From Trichoderma breve (taxonomy: Eukaryota; Ascomycota; Sordariomycetes; Hypocreales; Hypocreaceae), in NCBI RefSeq assembly GCF_028502605.1, contig NC_079232.1:7523386-7587385 (forward strand): a DNA stretch of 64,000 nt, written 5' to 3'. The notes under the pieces are model-generated. The model made no database searches. It was given only the letters and a program-made list of their open reading frames with translations, and was not told the DNA's origin. Shown piece after piece: positions 11,306 to 22,600 of the stretch (position 1 is its first letter; every line of letters starts with the position of its first letter). The position numbers were made by a program, and so were the translations under genes.

Positions 11306-11653
11306 AGCAAAACAATTATTTGTACAGGTGACCTAAGGCCTTTGTTCTTTATAGAGATAATAAAAGGTATTGCTATTCAGCATGACAGAATTATCATAAG
11401 ACAATAACCTTGTTCTAACAATGAATCTCTCTAGGTGTAAGCAGTTTAGCAAGAGTCAAGTAAATATATGCCAGAGCCAAAGCGAGATTTTATTTATAAT
11501 TAATGAGCTATGTATGTATTAGTAATGCCGAAGTAATATATAGTCTGTGGTGCGGGGTATATATAACTGATGAAATATAAGCCTCAACAGCCCTCTGACT
11601 TTCGGCCTTTTTGCATTTCAACACTAACCTTGTTTTTTTACTAAGAGTAAGAA
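11306..11653. other. Intergenic region
   Basis: 348 bases, AT-leaning, between the NmrA-like gene and the S9 peptidase gene on the same strand. No gene or repeat seen. Confidence 0.55.
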
Positions 11654-13963
11654 ATGGAGAATTATGTGATAGAGAGTAGCAAAGTTATCCCGCATTGGCT
11701 GCCAGGCGGAGATATATTCTGGTACCAACTCAAACTGCCTGGAAACGGTCATGATTTTGTGCTTGTCAATGCTCTGAAGGCCACTCGCCAAGGGGGCTTT
11801 ACCGAGGATACTCTAGCTCAAGAGGTAGAGCGGTTGATGGGTCGGTGGATAGACTTGAAGTCTCTAACTGAAGGTGATATGGAATGGAACAACCCTCTCG
11901 ACAATGCAAATTTGAAGGGAAGGTTTGTAAATACAGAGTTCGCTTCCCCATATGCGGCCAGCGAAGTATCAATTCGATTTCTCAACAGATGCAGCTCCCC
12001 GGTAACGATAGAATGGGTTGATCACTCGTGCGAGCCAGTCTGGCGAGGTGTTATTGAAGTGGGGAAAATCGGCCACTTCACAACCTGGAATGGCCACATA
12101 TGGAGAATACATGCCAAAGAAGATCCAAATTTAAAGGTTCTATATGCTGCGCCAAAGGAAGAAGACAAAGATGCCGTTGTTATTGACGATAATCTACTGC
12201 GTGGTGAAGATGGCGCTCGCAAACCCAAGAATGACACGGGATTTCCCCTAATCTCTATACGAAATGGAACAGTTTGGGCTACTTATGAGAATGGAGATGA
12301 GCAAACTCTTGCCAGCGATGATACTGAAACTGGCCTATATGATGAGGAAAGAATCTATATCTCTCCCGACAGACAATTTGCTATTATATGGCAGTATACG
12401 CCTGAACAGGACTATCAGATGCACCTGGTTGAGTCTTCACCTACTAAACAGCTTCAGCCTAAAATAAAGTCTATTCATTACCTCAAACCTGGTCATCAAG
12501 TCAGAGTTGATAGGCCTCGTCTTTTCGATTTAAGCCAGCGCAAAGAAATACCAACAGACGATGCTCTGTTCCGCAATCCATACGCATTAACAAATCTCGG
12601 TTGGAATAAGAGCGGAGAAGAGTATAGATTCATTTTCAACGAGAGAGGTCATCAACACTTGCGAGTTATTGGAATCTCTGTGCATGGTCGCGTTCGAGTC
12701 TTGGTAGAAGAAAGTACCAAAACATTCATCGACTACTCCACCAAGCTTTATCGTCATTTGATCTTAGACACGGAGGAGATGATATGGGCTAGTGAGCGTG
12801 ATGGCTGGAATCATTTGTACCTCTACGACCTACGGCAGGGTATTTTGAAGAACCAAGTCACGACCGGGACCTGGCTCGTCAAGGCTGTCAGTAGAGTAGA
12901 TGAGAAGACGCGCCAGATTTGGTTCTCCGGCTTTGGCATGGTCAAGGGTCAAGATCCGTATTATGCTCAACTTGCAAGGATCAACTTTGATGGTTCAGGG
13001 CTCACAATGCTTACCGATGGCAACGGAACTCATTCCTGGAAGTGGTCTCCAGATTATCGCTATTTGATCGATACATGGTCAAGAGTCAATTGTCCCCCAG
13101 AAGTTGTGTTACGGGATGGAAATACTGGCGCAAAAATCTTGACTCTCCAGGAAAGCCAGCTCGCCCGCCTTGCTGACTCTCAATGGAATGCTCCGGAGAT
13201 ATTTTCTACCCCAGGTCGTGATGGAGTCACTATGATACACGGCATTATCATTCGACCTGCAAATTTTGACGCTAATAACAAATATCCAATCCTCGAAGAG
13301 ATATATGCGGGACCACAGGGTTACTATACCCCTAAAGCTTTTTCGAATTATTCTTGGTATCGCGGCTGGGCTGACCGAGACTATGTCGTTGTAAAACTCG
13401 ACGGCATGGGGACAAATTGGCGATCGAAAGCTTTTCACGACGTCTGCTACAAAAATATTCACGACGCAGGGTTCCCCGACCGCATCAAGTGGATCAGAGA
13501 GGCAGCGGCGACGCGTCCATGGATGGACCTTGAGCGCGTTGGTATTATGGGCACGTCTGCTGGCGGCCAAAGTGCGGGTGCTGCACTGATCCATCACGGA
13601 GACTTTTATAAAGCGGCAGCAGCAGACTCTGGATGCCACGATAACCGCATGGATAAGATTTGGTGGAACGAGCAGTGGATGGGCTGGCCCGTTGATAAGT
13701 CGTACGAGGACGCGAGCAATGTCGTCAACGCTGAGAAGTTGCAAGGGAATCTTATGCTGATCGTTGGGGATCTAGATGACAATGTAGATCCGTCATCGAC
13801 GTTTCAATTTGCAAATGCGTTAAACAAAGCAGGGAAAATATACGAGATGCTCCTTATACCGGGCGGCAAGCATGGCTGTGGACATGGACAATATGGTCAA
13901 ATGCGGCAGGCTGACTTTTTTCAACGCCATCTCCAAAAGAAGCAGCAATTCTCATGTATATAG
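11654..13963 (+). CDS. S9 (DPP IV/prolyl oligopeptidase-type) peptidase with a VHL-beta-like domain
   Basis: Serine peptidase-type protein of 769 residues in one exon, without signal peptide or membrane segment, so probably cytosolic. Domains seen in order: residues about 1-100, no known fold; about 103-165, a segment matching the VHL beta-domain pattern (VSIRFLNR, PVTIEWVDHSCEP, TTWNGHIWRI); about 200-520, a DPPIV_N-type beta-propeller (ISPDRQFAIIW, MIWASERDGWNHLYLYDL, SWKWSPDYRYL); about 560-765, the S9 alpha/beta-hydrolase domain. Catalytic triad candidates: Ser635 in GTSAGG (the family norm is GWSYGG), Asp708/709 in GDLDDNVD, and His740 in GGKHGCG. Known: S9 enzymes cut after proline or alanine, and some fungal homologues act as esterases on cluster products. 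The substrate here is unknown. Confidence 0.9.
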   Translation: MENYVIESSKVIPHWLPGGDIFWYQLKLPGNGHDFVLVNALKATRQGGFTEDTLAQEVERLMGRWIDLKSLTEGDMEWNNPLDNANLKGRFVNTEFASPYAASEVSIRFLNRCSSPVTIEWVDHSCEPVWRGVIEVGKIGHFTTWNGHIWRIHAKEDPNLKVLYAAPKEEDKDAVVIDDNLLRGEDGARKPKNDTGFPLISIRNGTVWATYENGDEQTLASDDTETGLYDEERIYISPDRQFAIIWQYTPEQDYQMHLVESSPTKQLQPKIKSIHYLKPGHQVRVDRPRLFDLSQRKEIPTDDALFRNPYALTNLGWNKSGEEYRFIFNERGHQHLRVIGISVHGRVRVLVEESTKTFIDYSTKLYRHLILDTEEMIWASERDGWNHLYLYDLRQGILKNQVTTGTWLVKAVSRVDEKTRQIWFSGFGMVKGQDPYYAQLARINFDGSGLTMLTDGNGTHSWKWSPDYRYLIDTWSRVNCPPEVVLRDGNTGAKILTLQESQLARLADSQWNAPEIFSTPGRDGVTMIHGIIIRPANFDANNKYPILEEIYAGPQGYYTPKAFSNYSWYRGWADRDYVVVKLDGMGTNWRSKAFHDVCYKNIHDAGFPDRIKWIREAAATRPWMDLERVGIMGTSAGGQSAGAALIHHGDFYKAAAADSGCHDNRMDKIWWNEQWMGWPVDKSYEDASNVVNAEKLQGNLMLIVGDLDDNVDPSSTFQFANALNKAGKIYEMLLIPGGKHGCGHGQYGQMRQADFFQRHLQKKQQFSCI

Positions 13964-14323
13964 CTTCGGCTCTGTTCTTACTAGATCCATATCTGATCAT
14001 TCTGAATCCAACTCTTGATGCAGCCAGAAACGTATAAGCCGAGAAAAAAACGGTTGTAAGATCACCACTACTTGGGAAAACCTTTTAGTGACGACTGCAT
14101 TGACTCGGCGATTGAGGTTGTAGTGTGCCCAAAGTGCTGATACTGATTGACATAGCAGCGAACTATTTTCTTCTTCCAGGACCACAGCCATGTTATTGTT
14201 CGAAAGGACGCCATACAAGTAAATCGAAGCGATCTTACCAGCACCGTGGATAAGCTGCCTCGTCGTTTGTTGCTGAAAAGGTGTGATACGGAGCTCTGAA
14301 TTGCATTCACGGAGGCTTCTTAT

Positions 14324-14363
<40 letters not shown>

Positions 14364-15146
14364 AACGACATGTGTCACAACTCTTCTCATGCTTACGCTG
14401 TCCCAAGCAGCTATTAATTTGTCATGTTTGTGTGATCGGGCGTGAGCTGACTGTGCCGAACCTGACGTTGAAGTAGTGTGATGAAGGCTGGAGTGAGCAA
14501 GCTAGTCGCAGGTGCTGATCAAAAATTTACTGATTCGGAACATTAAGCATAAGCATCGGCTAGCGTGCGCCTGATCGCATGAACCTTATGGCCTCCGTAG
14601 GCATGCTTCAATTCCCACTTGTTATTTACCAGTACAAAAATGTCAAACATACTCAGAGCCGAAACTCAATGATAGTACAGGTTGAAGGTACCCGACTAGA
14701 TTCCTCCACGATTGTCTTTTGGCCGTTTGACCCGTCAACCGCATGGTGAGGCCATCAGCAAACGCGATTGAACCATCGTCCTAGTTGATTCCGCGCTGCA
14801 CGAGATCCACATTGAAGAAAGGAATACAACCAGCGAGAGAGGTGAACCCTTGACGCAAACCTAGCGGTGATTAGTATTTAATCCACTAAAGTGTATGTGT
14901 AATCTTGGGTCGCCATTCGCTATCTCATTAGCAGCTGACGTCCGTTTCCAATTATATGTCCCGAAGGCTTTTAAATATCACCTCCTAAGCACTAAAGCGG
15001 CGGATAATGACAAACTAATAGCCAGTTATAGGACGAACGTAAATTGAAGGAGTATATAGAGCCAGAATGAACTCACTTCATCTCATTGTTTCAGCCCAGT
15101 CAGAAGTAAGTCTGCTACAGCTAGCACGATCTGGTCATCACCTGGA
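13964..15146. other. Intergenic region with a 37-T tract
   Basis: About 1.2 kb with no supported gene. It carries an uninterrupted run of about 37 T at 14326-14362. The rest is the 3' flank of the peptidase gene and the promoter of the GST gene. Confidence 0.6.
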
Positions 15147-15951
15147 ATGGAGTCTAAACCTATAATATTCTACGACCTTGCTGGAAGAGTAAACAAGTGT
15201 TACTCAAACAACACTTGGAAAAGTACGGCAGGAAGCCAGCCCCTCTCTCGTATATCATATCGTAACAAATTCTAACTGGAAGCCAGTACGTCTGGTGCTC
15301 AATTATAAAGCCGTCCCCTACGAGGTTGTGCACACTGAATACCCTGACATCAAAGATCTTCTTATATCCAAAGGCGTGAAACCTAATGTTATCGACGAAT
15401 ATACATGGTTTCCGTTTACTCTTCCGGCAGTGACACTTCCTGACGGATCGACTGTGCAAAACTCACGTGCTATTGTGGACGAGCTCGAACGGCTATTCCC
15501 ATCACCATCTATGCGGCTCGACAATGGCTACACGGAGCGCGCAATACGGCTCGCCCACGACCTAATGATGGGGCTTGGGGCAGATAATTGTTATACGTTA
15601 TACAGTCGAACCTATAATCCGCGTACAACTACACATTTTAATAATGTATATGCGCCTTTTTTTAAAGTGTCGTCGCTATCGGAGCTCGCCGAGAGCCCCT
15701 TGGTTTGGGATGGTGCATGGGCCAGCGCTCAAGACGCTCTGAAGAAGACCAAGGAGCTCCTTTGCGAACATCCCGAGGGCCCGTTCGTAGAGGGTACTAC
15801 TTTTAGCTACGCGGATTGCTTAATCGGAGGAGTTTGGCAGTGGCTGAGGGTTCCGAATCCAGAAATGTTTCAAAGGGTTATGAGCTACGACGAATCGTTC
15901 AGGAAGCACCAAGAAGCGTTAGCACCATACCTCGAGCGTGATGGCTCGTGA
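15147..15951 (+). CDS. Glutathione S-transferase-like protein
   Basis: 246 residues in two exons, 15147-15222 and 15287-15951. Splicing joins NNTWK to IRLVLNYKAV, giving the thioredoxin-fold N-terminus expected of fungal GSTs (KPIIFYDL ... WKIRLVLNYK ... YPDI). Seen: the cis-proline region FTLPAVTLPDGSTVQNSRAIVDELE, with an SR pair that fits the glutathione gamma-glutamyl site, then an all-helical C-terminal domain with SYADCLIGGVWQWL. Known: cluster-associated fungal GSTs add glutathione to reactive intermediates or act as isomerases. The exact reaction is unknown. The start at 15147 was chosen because it gives the full first beta strand; the unspliced frame alone lacks it. Confidence 0.9.
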
Positions 15952-17698
15952 TGGCTAAATACTGATGAAAAACTGTCGTGCTGGTACAGTAATGAAACCC
16001 GGCTCAAGCTTTGGTACATTTGTCAGGGACGGGTGAGGTTGGTTTGCTTCAGACCCAGGCCAGTGCGCTAGGCCAAGCCCATCGACAAGTGATGTACATG
16101 ATGGACATGTTGAGAAGTGTAGTTGGGTGCATTATTGTCTTGATGAAAGGTCTTCATTATCTATCAAAACGTCGGGGGCAGGACCTCTTATATATACACT
16201 CTACGAGGTCCACAGAGACAGATCGGTCAAGGATACCCTGCAACAACAGGATTCGGCTGCTCAACGAGCGTAGCTCTGCAGTCTTGCCCCTCTGGTGCAC
16301 GCTCATATTTTGCCATATGCACTAATACCATAGTCATATATTACAAGTGAGTTTTTTTCCACGGAGCAACCAGCTTAGACTATTTGATTTTGCTCCCTTC
16401 CGCTGAATACTCGAAAACGTACTTCTCTTCGATGTACTCACCGGGTGGAAACGCCAGCCACTGAGCAGCTACCCCTCGGTCCGCTGCATTAGCTCCTCTT
16501 TACGTCGCGTGAGCTAATCTCGCGCTCGCCAATACTAATCCCACTCATTGAAGAAATGGACATTTTGGTAGAGGAATTCGTCCCGCCACTTGTTCAGATC
16601 ATAGGTTACTTTACTCCAATAACTTAGAACGTCTTCGGAAAGTCGTACTTCTATCACACGATATATACAGTGCCTCGAGGACAGCGGTAGGCTGTAGGTC
16701 TCTGAGTGTTCCCGCTAGATATAAAAATTCGGATTACGTGTGATCGATTAGTAACCTAATGTCCGGACATAACATAGGGACCGGACATATCGACCCCCAC
16801 AGTGATTTGTATGTATGATACAATTAAAATAAAACTTACAAATCCAATACTAAGGTACCTAGCTAATGAAAAAAAAAAAAAAAAAAAACAAGTCTTGTAC
16901 CTTTGAAACCAATTTGAAAAGTCTTGTCGTGAAAGTTTTCAGCAGTCACTAGTAGTTAACGAGGCACGACTGATGCCCAATGGCCCTGAATTCTCAATCG
17001 ACCTCAGAGGAGATCATTTGTTATATGACGCTGCTGTTGAGACACGCGCTTTGGAAATATTTCCTAATGTGTATTGTAAATGTTATATCGTTACAATAGC
17101 AACCTCCAGAGAGACCATAGAACCTTGAACTTTGACACTGAGCAAAAACGGCCACTGATAGAAGTTAACAGGGTCAAAAAGCGGGAAACTCCGTTTCAAC
17201 GGATGAAGCGGCCGCTGTAGTACAGCCACCAGTACGAATGCAGCAGAAAGTGCCAGGAACAGAAGTGTCTCTATAGCTTACAAATTAAGCTTGAGTGCTA
17301 GTGTCACAAGGGGAAGGCAGTCGTACATGTTTGGAACAGTTACCTGCCAGGCCAGATTACTAACGTACTTCCGAACTTGTCTGGTAGGCGAAGTTATGCG
17401 CATCCTGAGTGCGTCATATCGGTTTGAAGCAAAGATGTCAGAGCTAAAAGATGTCAGAGCAAATAGATATTGAGATGATTGGTAAGACAGCTGATAGCAG
17501 AAGGTAAGGTTGAACCGCATGAAGCCTTGGGAGATTTCTATAAAGAGCGGTTCATTTCTCAACGCTAGCCTCAGTCCTTGTAAAAGACATCATCGCCTTT
17601 CTATCAACCAAACATTTTTTTTTTCGAGTTCATCCTCTGTGGTGGAAAAACCAGTATTAAAGGACATTTGCGAGTCTTTGTCAGAACAGCAAGGCATC
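15952..17698. other. Intergenic region with 20-A tract and a small palindrome
   Basis: About 1.7 kb with no supported gene. It contains a run of 20 A (16869-16888) and the 12-bp perfect palindrome ATGTCCGGACAT (16759-16770), followed by a half copy CCGGACAT at 16781. In-frame non-ATG extension upstream of the amidase is possible from 17510 but lacks amidase-like content. Confidence 0.5.
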
Positions 17699-19111
17699 AT
17701 GAGTCTGGATCTTAGATACTCCGACGCTACGGCGCTTGCCGAGCTGATTCGCACGGGCAAAGTGTCTGCCGTAGAAGTTATGCAGGCTCACCTCGACCGC
17801 ATAAATTCTCTGAACCCCCAGCTGAATGCTATCGTCACCCTTAACAAGAGTGCGTTGGAGGAGGCCAAAGCCGCAGACGCAGCAGTGCAGGCTGGTACAA
17901 AGAATCTCGGCCCCCTGCATGGCGTCCCATTCACCGTGAAAGATTCGATTGATACTGCAGGCGTGGCGACACAACGCGGCTCGCCAATTTTCGAAGGCCG
18001 CGTGCCGTCGTCCGACGCCGTCAGCGTTGCGCGGATGAAGGCCGCCGGCGCCATTTTACTTGCCAAGACCAACCTCCCGGAATTCTCATACGCCTGCGAA
18101 AGTGAGAATCTCCTCACGGGCAGGACGAACAACCCTTGGAACCTCGAGAAGACGCCAGGGGGCTCCAGCGGCGGAGAGTCGGCGGCCATTGCAGCCGGAC
18201 TCTCCCCTATTGGCTTGGGCACCGATCTTAGCATCTCAGTACGCGGCCCGTCTGCGATGACAGGCATCATGGCGCTCAAGCCAACTCACGGGCGTATTCC
18301 TATGACAGGCGTATGGCCACGAGAGCCTCGCCGGTTCTGGCATACAGGGCCAATGGCGCGAAGCGTTCGCGACTTGGCTCTGGCATACTCGGTGATGGCT
18401 GGCCCCGACGGGCAAGATGCATTTTCGTCACTGGGGGCCAACTTTGATGCCGGAGTCGGAGCGACGCCCAAACGACAGCTCAAGGTCGGCTGGCTAGTAG
18501 AGCCGGGGTTTGGCCCTATTGATCGCGAGGTTGGCTCAACCGTCCGGGCTGCCGCCGAGGCTCTCAAAGCTGCAGGCTGTGCCGTCGAGTCTGTCCGCAT
18601 CCCGGCTCTGGAGCAGGACTTCGCCCTGGACGTGTTTTTACGCATTCATGTCAATGAGATGAAACCCCCCATGGTGAAAATCACCAGCGGGCAACCCGAA
18701 GAAAAGATTTTCAAGAATGCTCGGGGCATGTTGAACACTCCCGAAACACCAATGGCCGAGTTCGTTGATGCTGAGCAGGCAATTGATAGGCTCAAGGACG
18801 GCTTTGCCGAATATTTCCAAAAGTATGATGCACTTGTGTGCCCTGTGATTCCAGTACCCTCGCATGGGCACGCTATTGAAGAGCTCACGATTGACGGGCA
18901 GACCGTCAGTAACTTCAATATTTGTTCGACCACCACGCCTTTCACTGTAACGGGACTACCAGGACTGTCAATCCCGTTCGGAGCAAGTCATGATGGCATG
19001 CCAATCGGTGTCCAGCTTGTCAGTAGCTGGCACGCTGAGTCCACAGTCCTGCACCTCGCATCCGTGCTGGAAAAGGTCAGCCCTGTTAAGGGGTCTCATC
19101 CAAACATATAA
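17699..19111 (+). CDS. Amidase-signature family hydrolase
   Basis: 470 residues in one exon. The family hydrolyses C-N amide bonds with a Ser-cisSer-Lys triad. Seen: Lys in PFTVKDSID; the glycine/serine-rich loop TPGGSSGGESAA supplying the cis-Ser; and the nucleophile Ser within TDLSISVRGPSA. Odd: most family members read TD(I/L)GGSIR at the last site, so Gly-Gly is replaced by Ser-Ile while the nucleophile position keeps its Ser. The C-terminal block TTTPFTVTGLPGLSIPFG is standard. Start at 17699 (MSLDLRYSDA) begins at the conserved N-terminal helix; a longer non-ATG frame upstream has no family similarity. Its link to the polyketide pathway is unproven. Confidence 0.92.
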   Translation: MSLDLRYSDATALAELIRTGKVSAVEVMQAHLDRINSLNPQLNAIVTLNKSALEEAKAADAAVQAGTKNLGPLHGVPFTVKDSIDTAGVATQRGSPIFEGRVPSSDAVSVARMKAAGAILLAKTNLPEFSYACESENLLTGRTNNPWNLEKTPGGSSGGESAAIAAGLSPIGLGTDLSISVRGPSAMTGIMALKPTHGRIPMTGVWPREPRRFWHTGPMARSVRDLALAYSVMAGPDGQDAFSSLGANFDAGVGATPKRQLKVGWLVEPGFGPIDREVGSTVRAAAEALKAAGCAVESVRIPALEQDFALDVFLRIHVNEMKPPMVKITSGQPEEKIFKNARGMLNTPETPMAEFVDAEQAIDRLKDGFAEYFQKYDALVCPVIPVPSHGHAIEELTIDGQTVSNFNICSTTTPFTVTGLPGLSIPFGASHDGMPIGVQLVSSWHAESTVLHLASVLEKVSPVKGSHPNI

Positions 19112-19675
19112 ACAGGCTCGTTAGGATAAACTTCGCAGTCGAGGGATTTAAATATCGGATTAGGGACTTGAGTACTATATCTCTATAGTATATATTTCAT
19201 TACTTATAGAAGATGTTGTTTTATTCTTAAAAGTGTATCGCATTTAAATGTAGCTGTCATGGCGAGGTGGTTTAAGGCTGATGGGTTGACCACAGGCCCT
19301 TTAGTACGATACCACATTCCGCACCGACTGTGAGGCTTGGGGAGGTATTGAAGATAGTAATGATATCGGCCTAATCGTTTACTTGTTATTTATAGAAATA
19401 AGATAAAGCGTATTGGTATTCAAAATGTATAACTTTGCTATTGCATTTTAGCGATAAGCTTACAATCCGGCTCAAAGTAATACTTCCAGGATAACTTTTC
19501 TTTAGTAGCTAACCCAGCGGATTTACATTTGCTTTTTAATGAATGCTTTCAATCACTTTTTTTATTTACTATTTCTGACTAATAGCTATCTGCTACTCTA
19601 CCAGACACCTATTCATCCCCAATCACCATAATGGGAATATCACCAGACAACAATATTGTTGCAAAATAAGATCTC
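19112..19675. other. Intergenic region between convergent genes
   Basis: 564 AT-leaning bases between the amidase stop and the PKS stop. No gene, repeat or RNA signature seen. Confidence 0.6.
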
Positions 19676-22600
19676 TCAAGGCCCAAGCAGTCCAGCAAGA
19701 GTCGAGGCCCAAGTATTAACCTGATTGAGTTTTAGTAAATTGAACCGTTTGTAGGAAAAGATTTCATCGACTTGCTTACCTTTGCGGGAGTCATCATGGA
19801 GAAGTGGTTGCCGTCGGCGCGAACCACACTCACGCTTCCCAAGAGTTCATCCCATCCCAAAGATCCGTCGTCGACCCTGTCGTCCAAGAACCACTCTGTG
19901 ATCCTCTGTTCTTCGGGCTTGACCTCTGGCCTGCGCACAGTATCCTGCTTGTCTGCGCCCTCCTTCGCTGAGACTAGCACAGCTTGTGGCAACTTCCTGC
20001 CAGGCAGCTTGCTCACCTTGTACGCCGCCACCTGTTGTCTTGCTAGCGTGAAGTGGTCGTTCTCAACAACTTTACCTCTGCTGCTCTCGCCATTCTTGTC
20101 TTGGGCTATGCTATCCAAAAACTCGCACAAGGCGTCGGGTAGCGTGCTTGCGAAGGTGGGACACGCCGTATCGATGAGGAATAGCTTCTCGACCTCATTG
20201 CCGTCCTCAAGCAACTGTCGCGCTGCTTCATAGGCCACAACACCGCCGACCGAATATCCACCGAGCAAGTAAGGACCCTCGGGCTGACGGCGCTTGATCT
20301 CGCCGACGTAGATGGCAGCAAGCTCCTCGATAGTAGGTATATTGAGGGCGTCGGGCTTGTTCTTGAGGAAGGGACTGTTGAGAGCATACACAGACACCTC
20401 TTCAGCACTGCTCAGCAACGGCCCAAGAGCGCCAAACACCGCACCGGACCCAAATCCATCTGGGGCAAGGAATACGTTGCGGCCTCCTGAAGCCCGTGAA
20501 CCACGATGAAGCAACGTCGATGTCGCCTTTGCAGAACACTGCTTCTCCGGCTCAGCAACCATACCACAGACCACTCGGACACCTCTGGATTCTCTCGTTG
20601 AGCCCTCAGACCAGTCCACGTGCGCAAATCCAGAGTCGTTCATGACCTTCTCCCAGGCCCAGGGGCTCTGCAGCGCATATGAGCGGCCGTCGTCGAACAA
20701 CCACCACCCGTCCAGAAGGCCCCAGACAAGGTCATACCACGCCAGCTTTTGCGCCAGCTCAACCAGTGCCACGGCGCCGTCGTCAGGTCGTACCATCTTG
20801 CGGATATTAGTCAGGCAAACATTCAGGTTGCGTGTTGCGTGCACGCAGTTGCTCGACACAACGACATGGTACTTTCCTAGCAACTCCTGCGGGGGCTCCT
20901 CTTCGATGTTCAGTTTACTAAAGTCCATGCCTTGAACGCCCTTAAATGTCTTCTTGGCGCGCGCAAGCAGTGAAGGCGAGAGCTCGGTGAATGTATATGA
21001 AAAGGGAAGTCCAGTGGCTTGAAGCAGCGGTACGAGATGTTTAGTGGTGCCACCTGTGCCGGCGCCGACCTCGAGGATCCGGAATGGTTCACCATCGGAG
21101 GCCTGCAAGTGGATAGCGGCTGAGATGAAGTCGCACAAAACCCTTGTGGTGGCCAGCAGATCGGGGCCGTTTGCGTAGAAGTCTTCTAGTAGGAGGCGAC
21201 CCTTATCAGAGCCAAACAAAAGAGAGACAGCGTCAGCTTTGCCAGACAGACATTCAGCCAAATGTGGCCCGAGAAGATCAGGCAGACCGTGTGTTGATGC
21301 GTATTGAGGGAAACGTGCGATGAGGTCGGCACTGAGTTCCACGGCCGACTTGACATTTGGGTCATGTAGGGGCGTCGGGCCGCGCATGTAGTCACCAGCT
21401 TTTGTTTTCTCGACGATACCGGCCTCCTCTAGGATATCCCAGAGCCGCGGGACTTCTCTATGGTATTTGGCAAGGGTTCCCTGCAGGGCAGGGAGTTTCT
21501 CTCCTCGCTTGAAGTTTTCAATGAGGCAGCCGAGCTTGGCAAATCCTTCGGTAATGAATGCTGCGACGGTTTCCAGCTGAGGAGGATATACCTGATCCCA
21601 ATAGCCCGTGAACTTGGTGTCCTTGGCATGTGCATCAAAGTTGCGGCGGATCTGCTGGAAAGCTGCGTGGGTTATTCTTCCACCGCTCCTCTCCAGCGTC
21701 GACTTCTCAGCAGCAGCCGGCGTGGTTGCGCCCGTGTACGGAGTCATTGAGATGTCGTTGATGGAGGCTGACTGCCCATGAGATCCATTGGAAGTGGGAG
21801 TTTGCGCTGAATCAACACCTAGAGTTGCCCCGATGAGCTTGCACAGGGATGCCACATCGACCAGTGAAGAGAATTCCGAGTTTGAGATGTCAACGCTGAA
21901 CGCATCATTCAAGTTACTGATGATTTCCGATGCGACAAGGGAGTCGGCGCCCAGATCCTCGAGATTCGAGTCCATCTGAATCTCCTCGATAGGCACGTCT
22001 AGGGAATGGCTGAGTATCGAGAAAATAGGCTCCCGCCAAGCCGATGAAGGCTTGCCGACTGCCTCAACAGTAGGTTCAAATACATGCTCAGGCTGCTGAT
22101 ATTCCTCTTCTTCTTCGCTGCTGTCAATCTCAGCGCCGGCATCATCGTCACCGCCACCGACTCGAGCAGAGATGAAAGCGCACAGAGAGGCAACATCCAC
22201 AATCTTGGTGAACTCATCATTCGAAATGTCCACTTTGAATGTATCGGAGATACTTGCCAGGATTTCTGAAGTCACCAGCGAGTCTGTACCGAGCTCCTCT
22301 AGCGTTGCGCTCTCAATGATGTCCTCAGCAGGAATGTCGAGTGACTTGCTCAGAAGCTGCTGCACGCCACCCAGCACGAAGACCGACTTTTGACCACTCT
22401 TCTTAGCTTTGGGCTTCTTAGGCGCGATCGGAGCAGCAGTGATAGCAGCTGGTGGACTCTGATACGAGCTCTTGGGCGTGGATGTTTGAACATCAACTGG
22501 TCTTGCCGGAGCCTTGACTGGCTCTTTGATCTCCACACTTGTTCCTGGGTTGGCTCCCGCAATCACCTTGGCTAGTGAGATGCGAGGAACTCTCGAGAAC

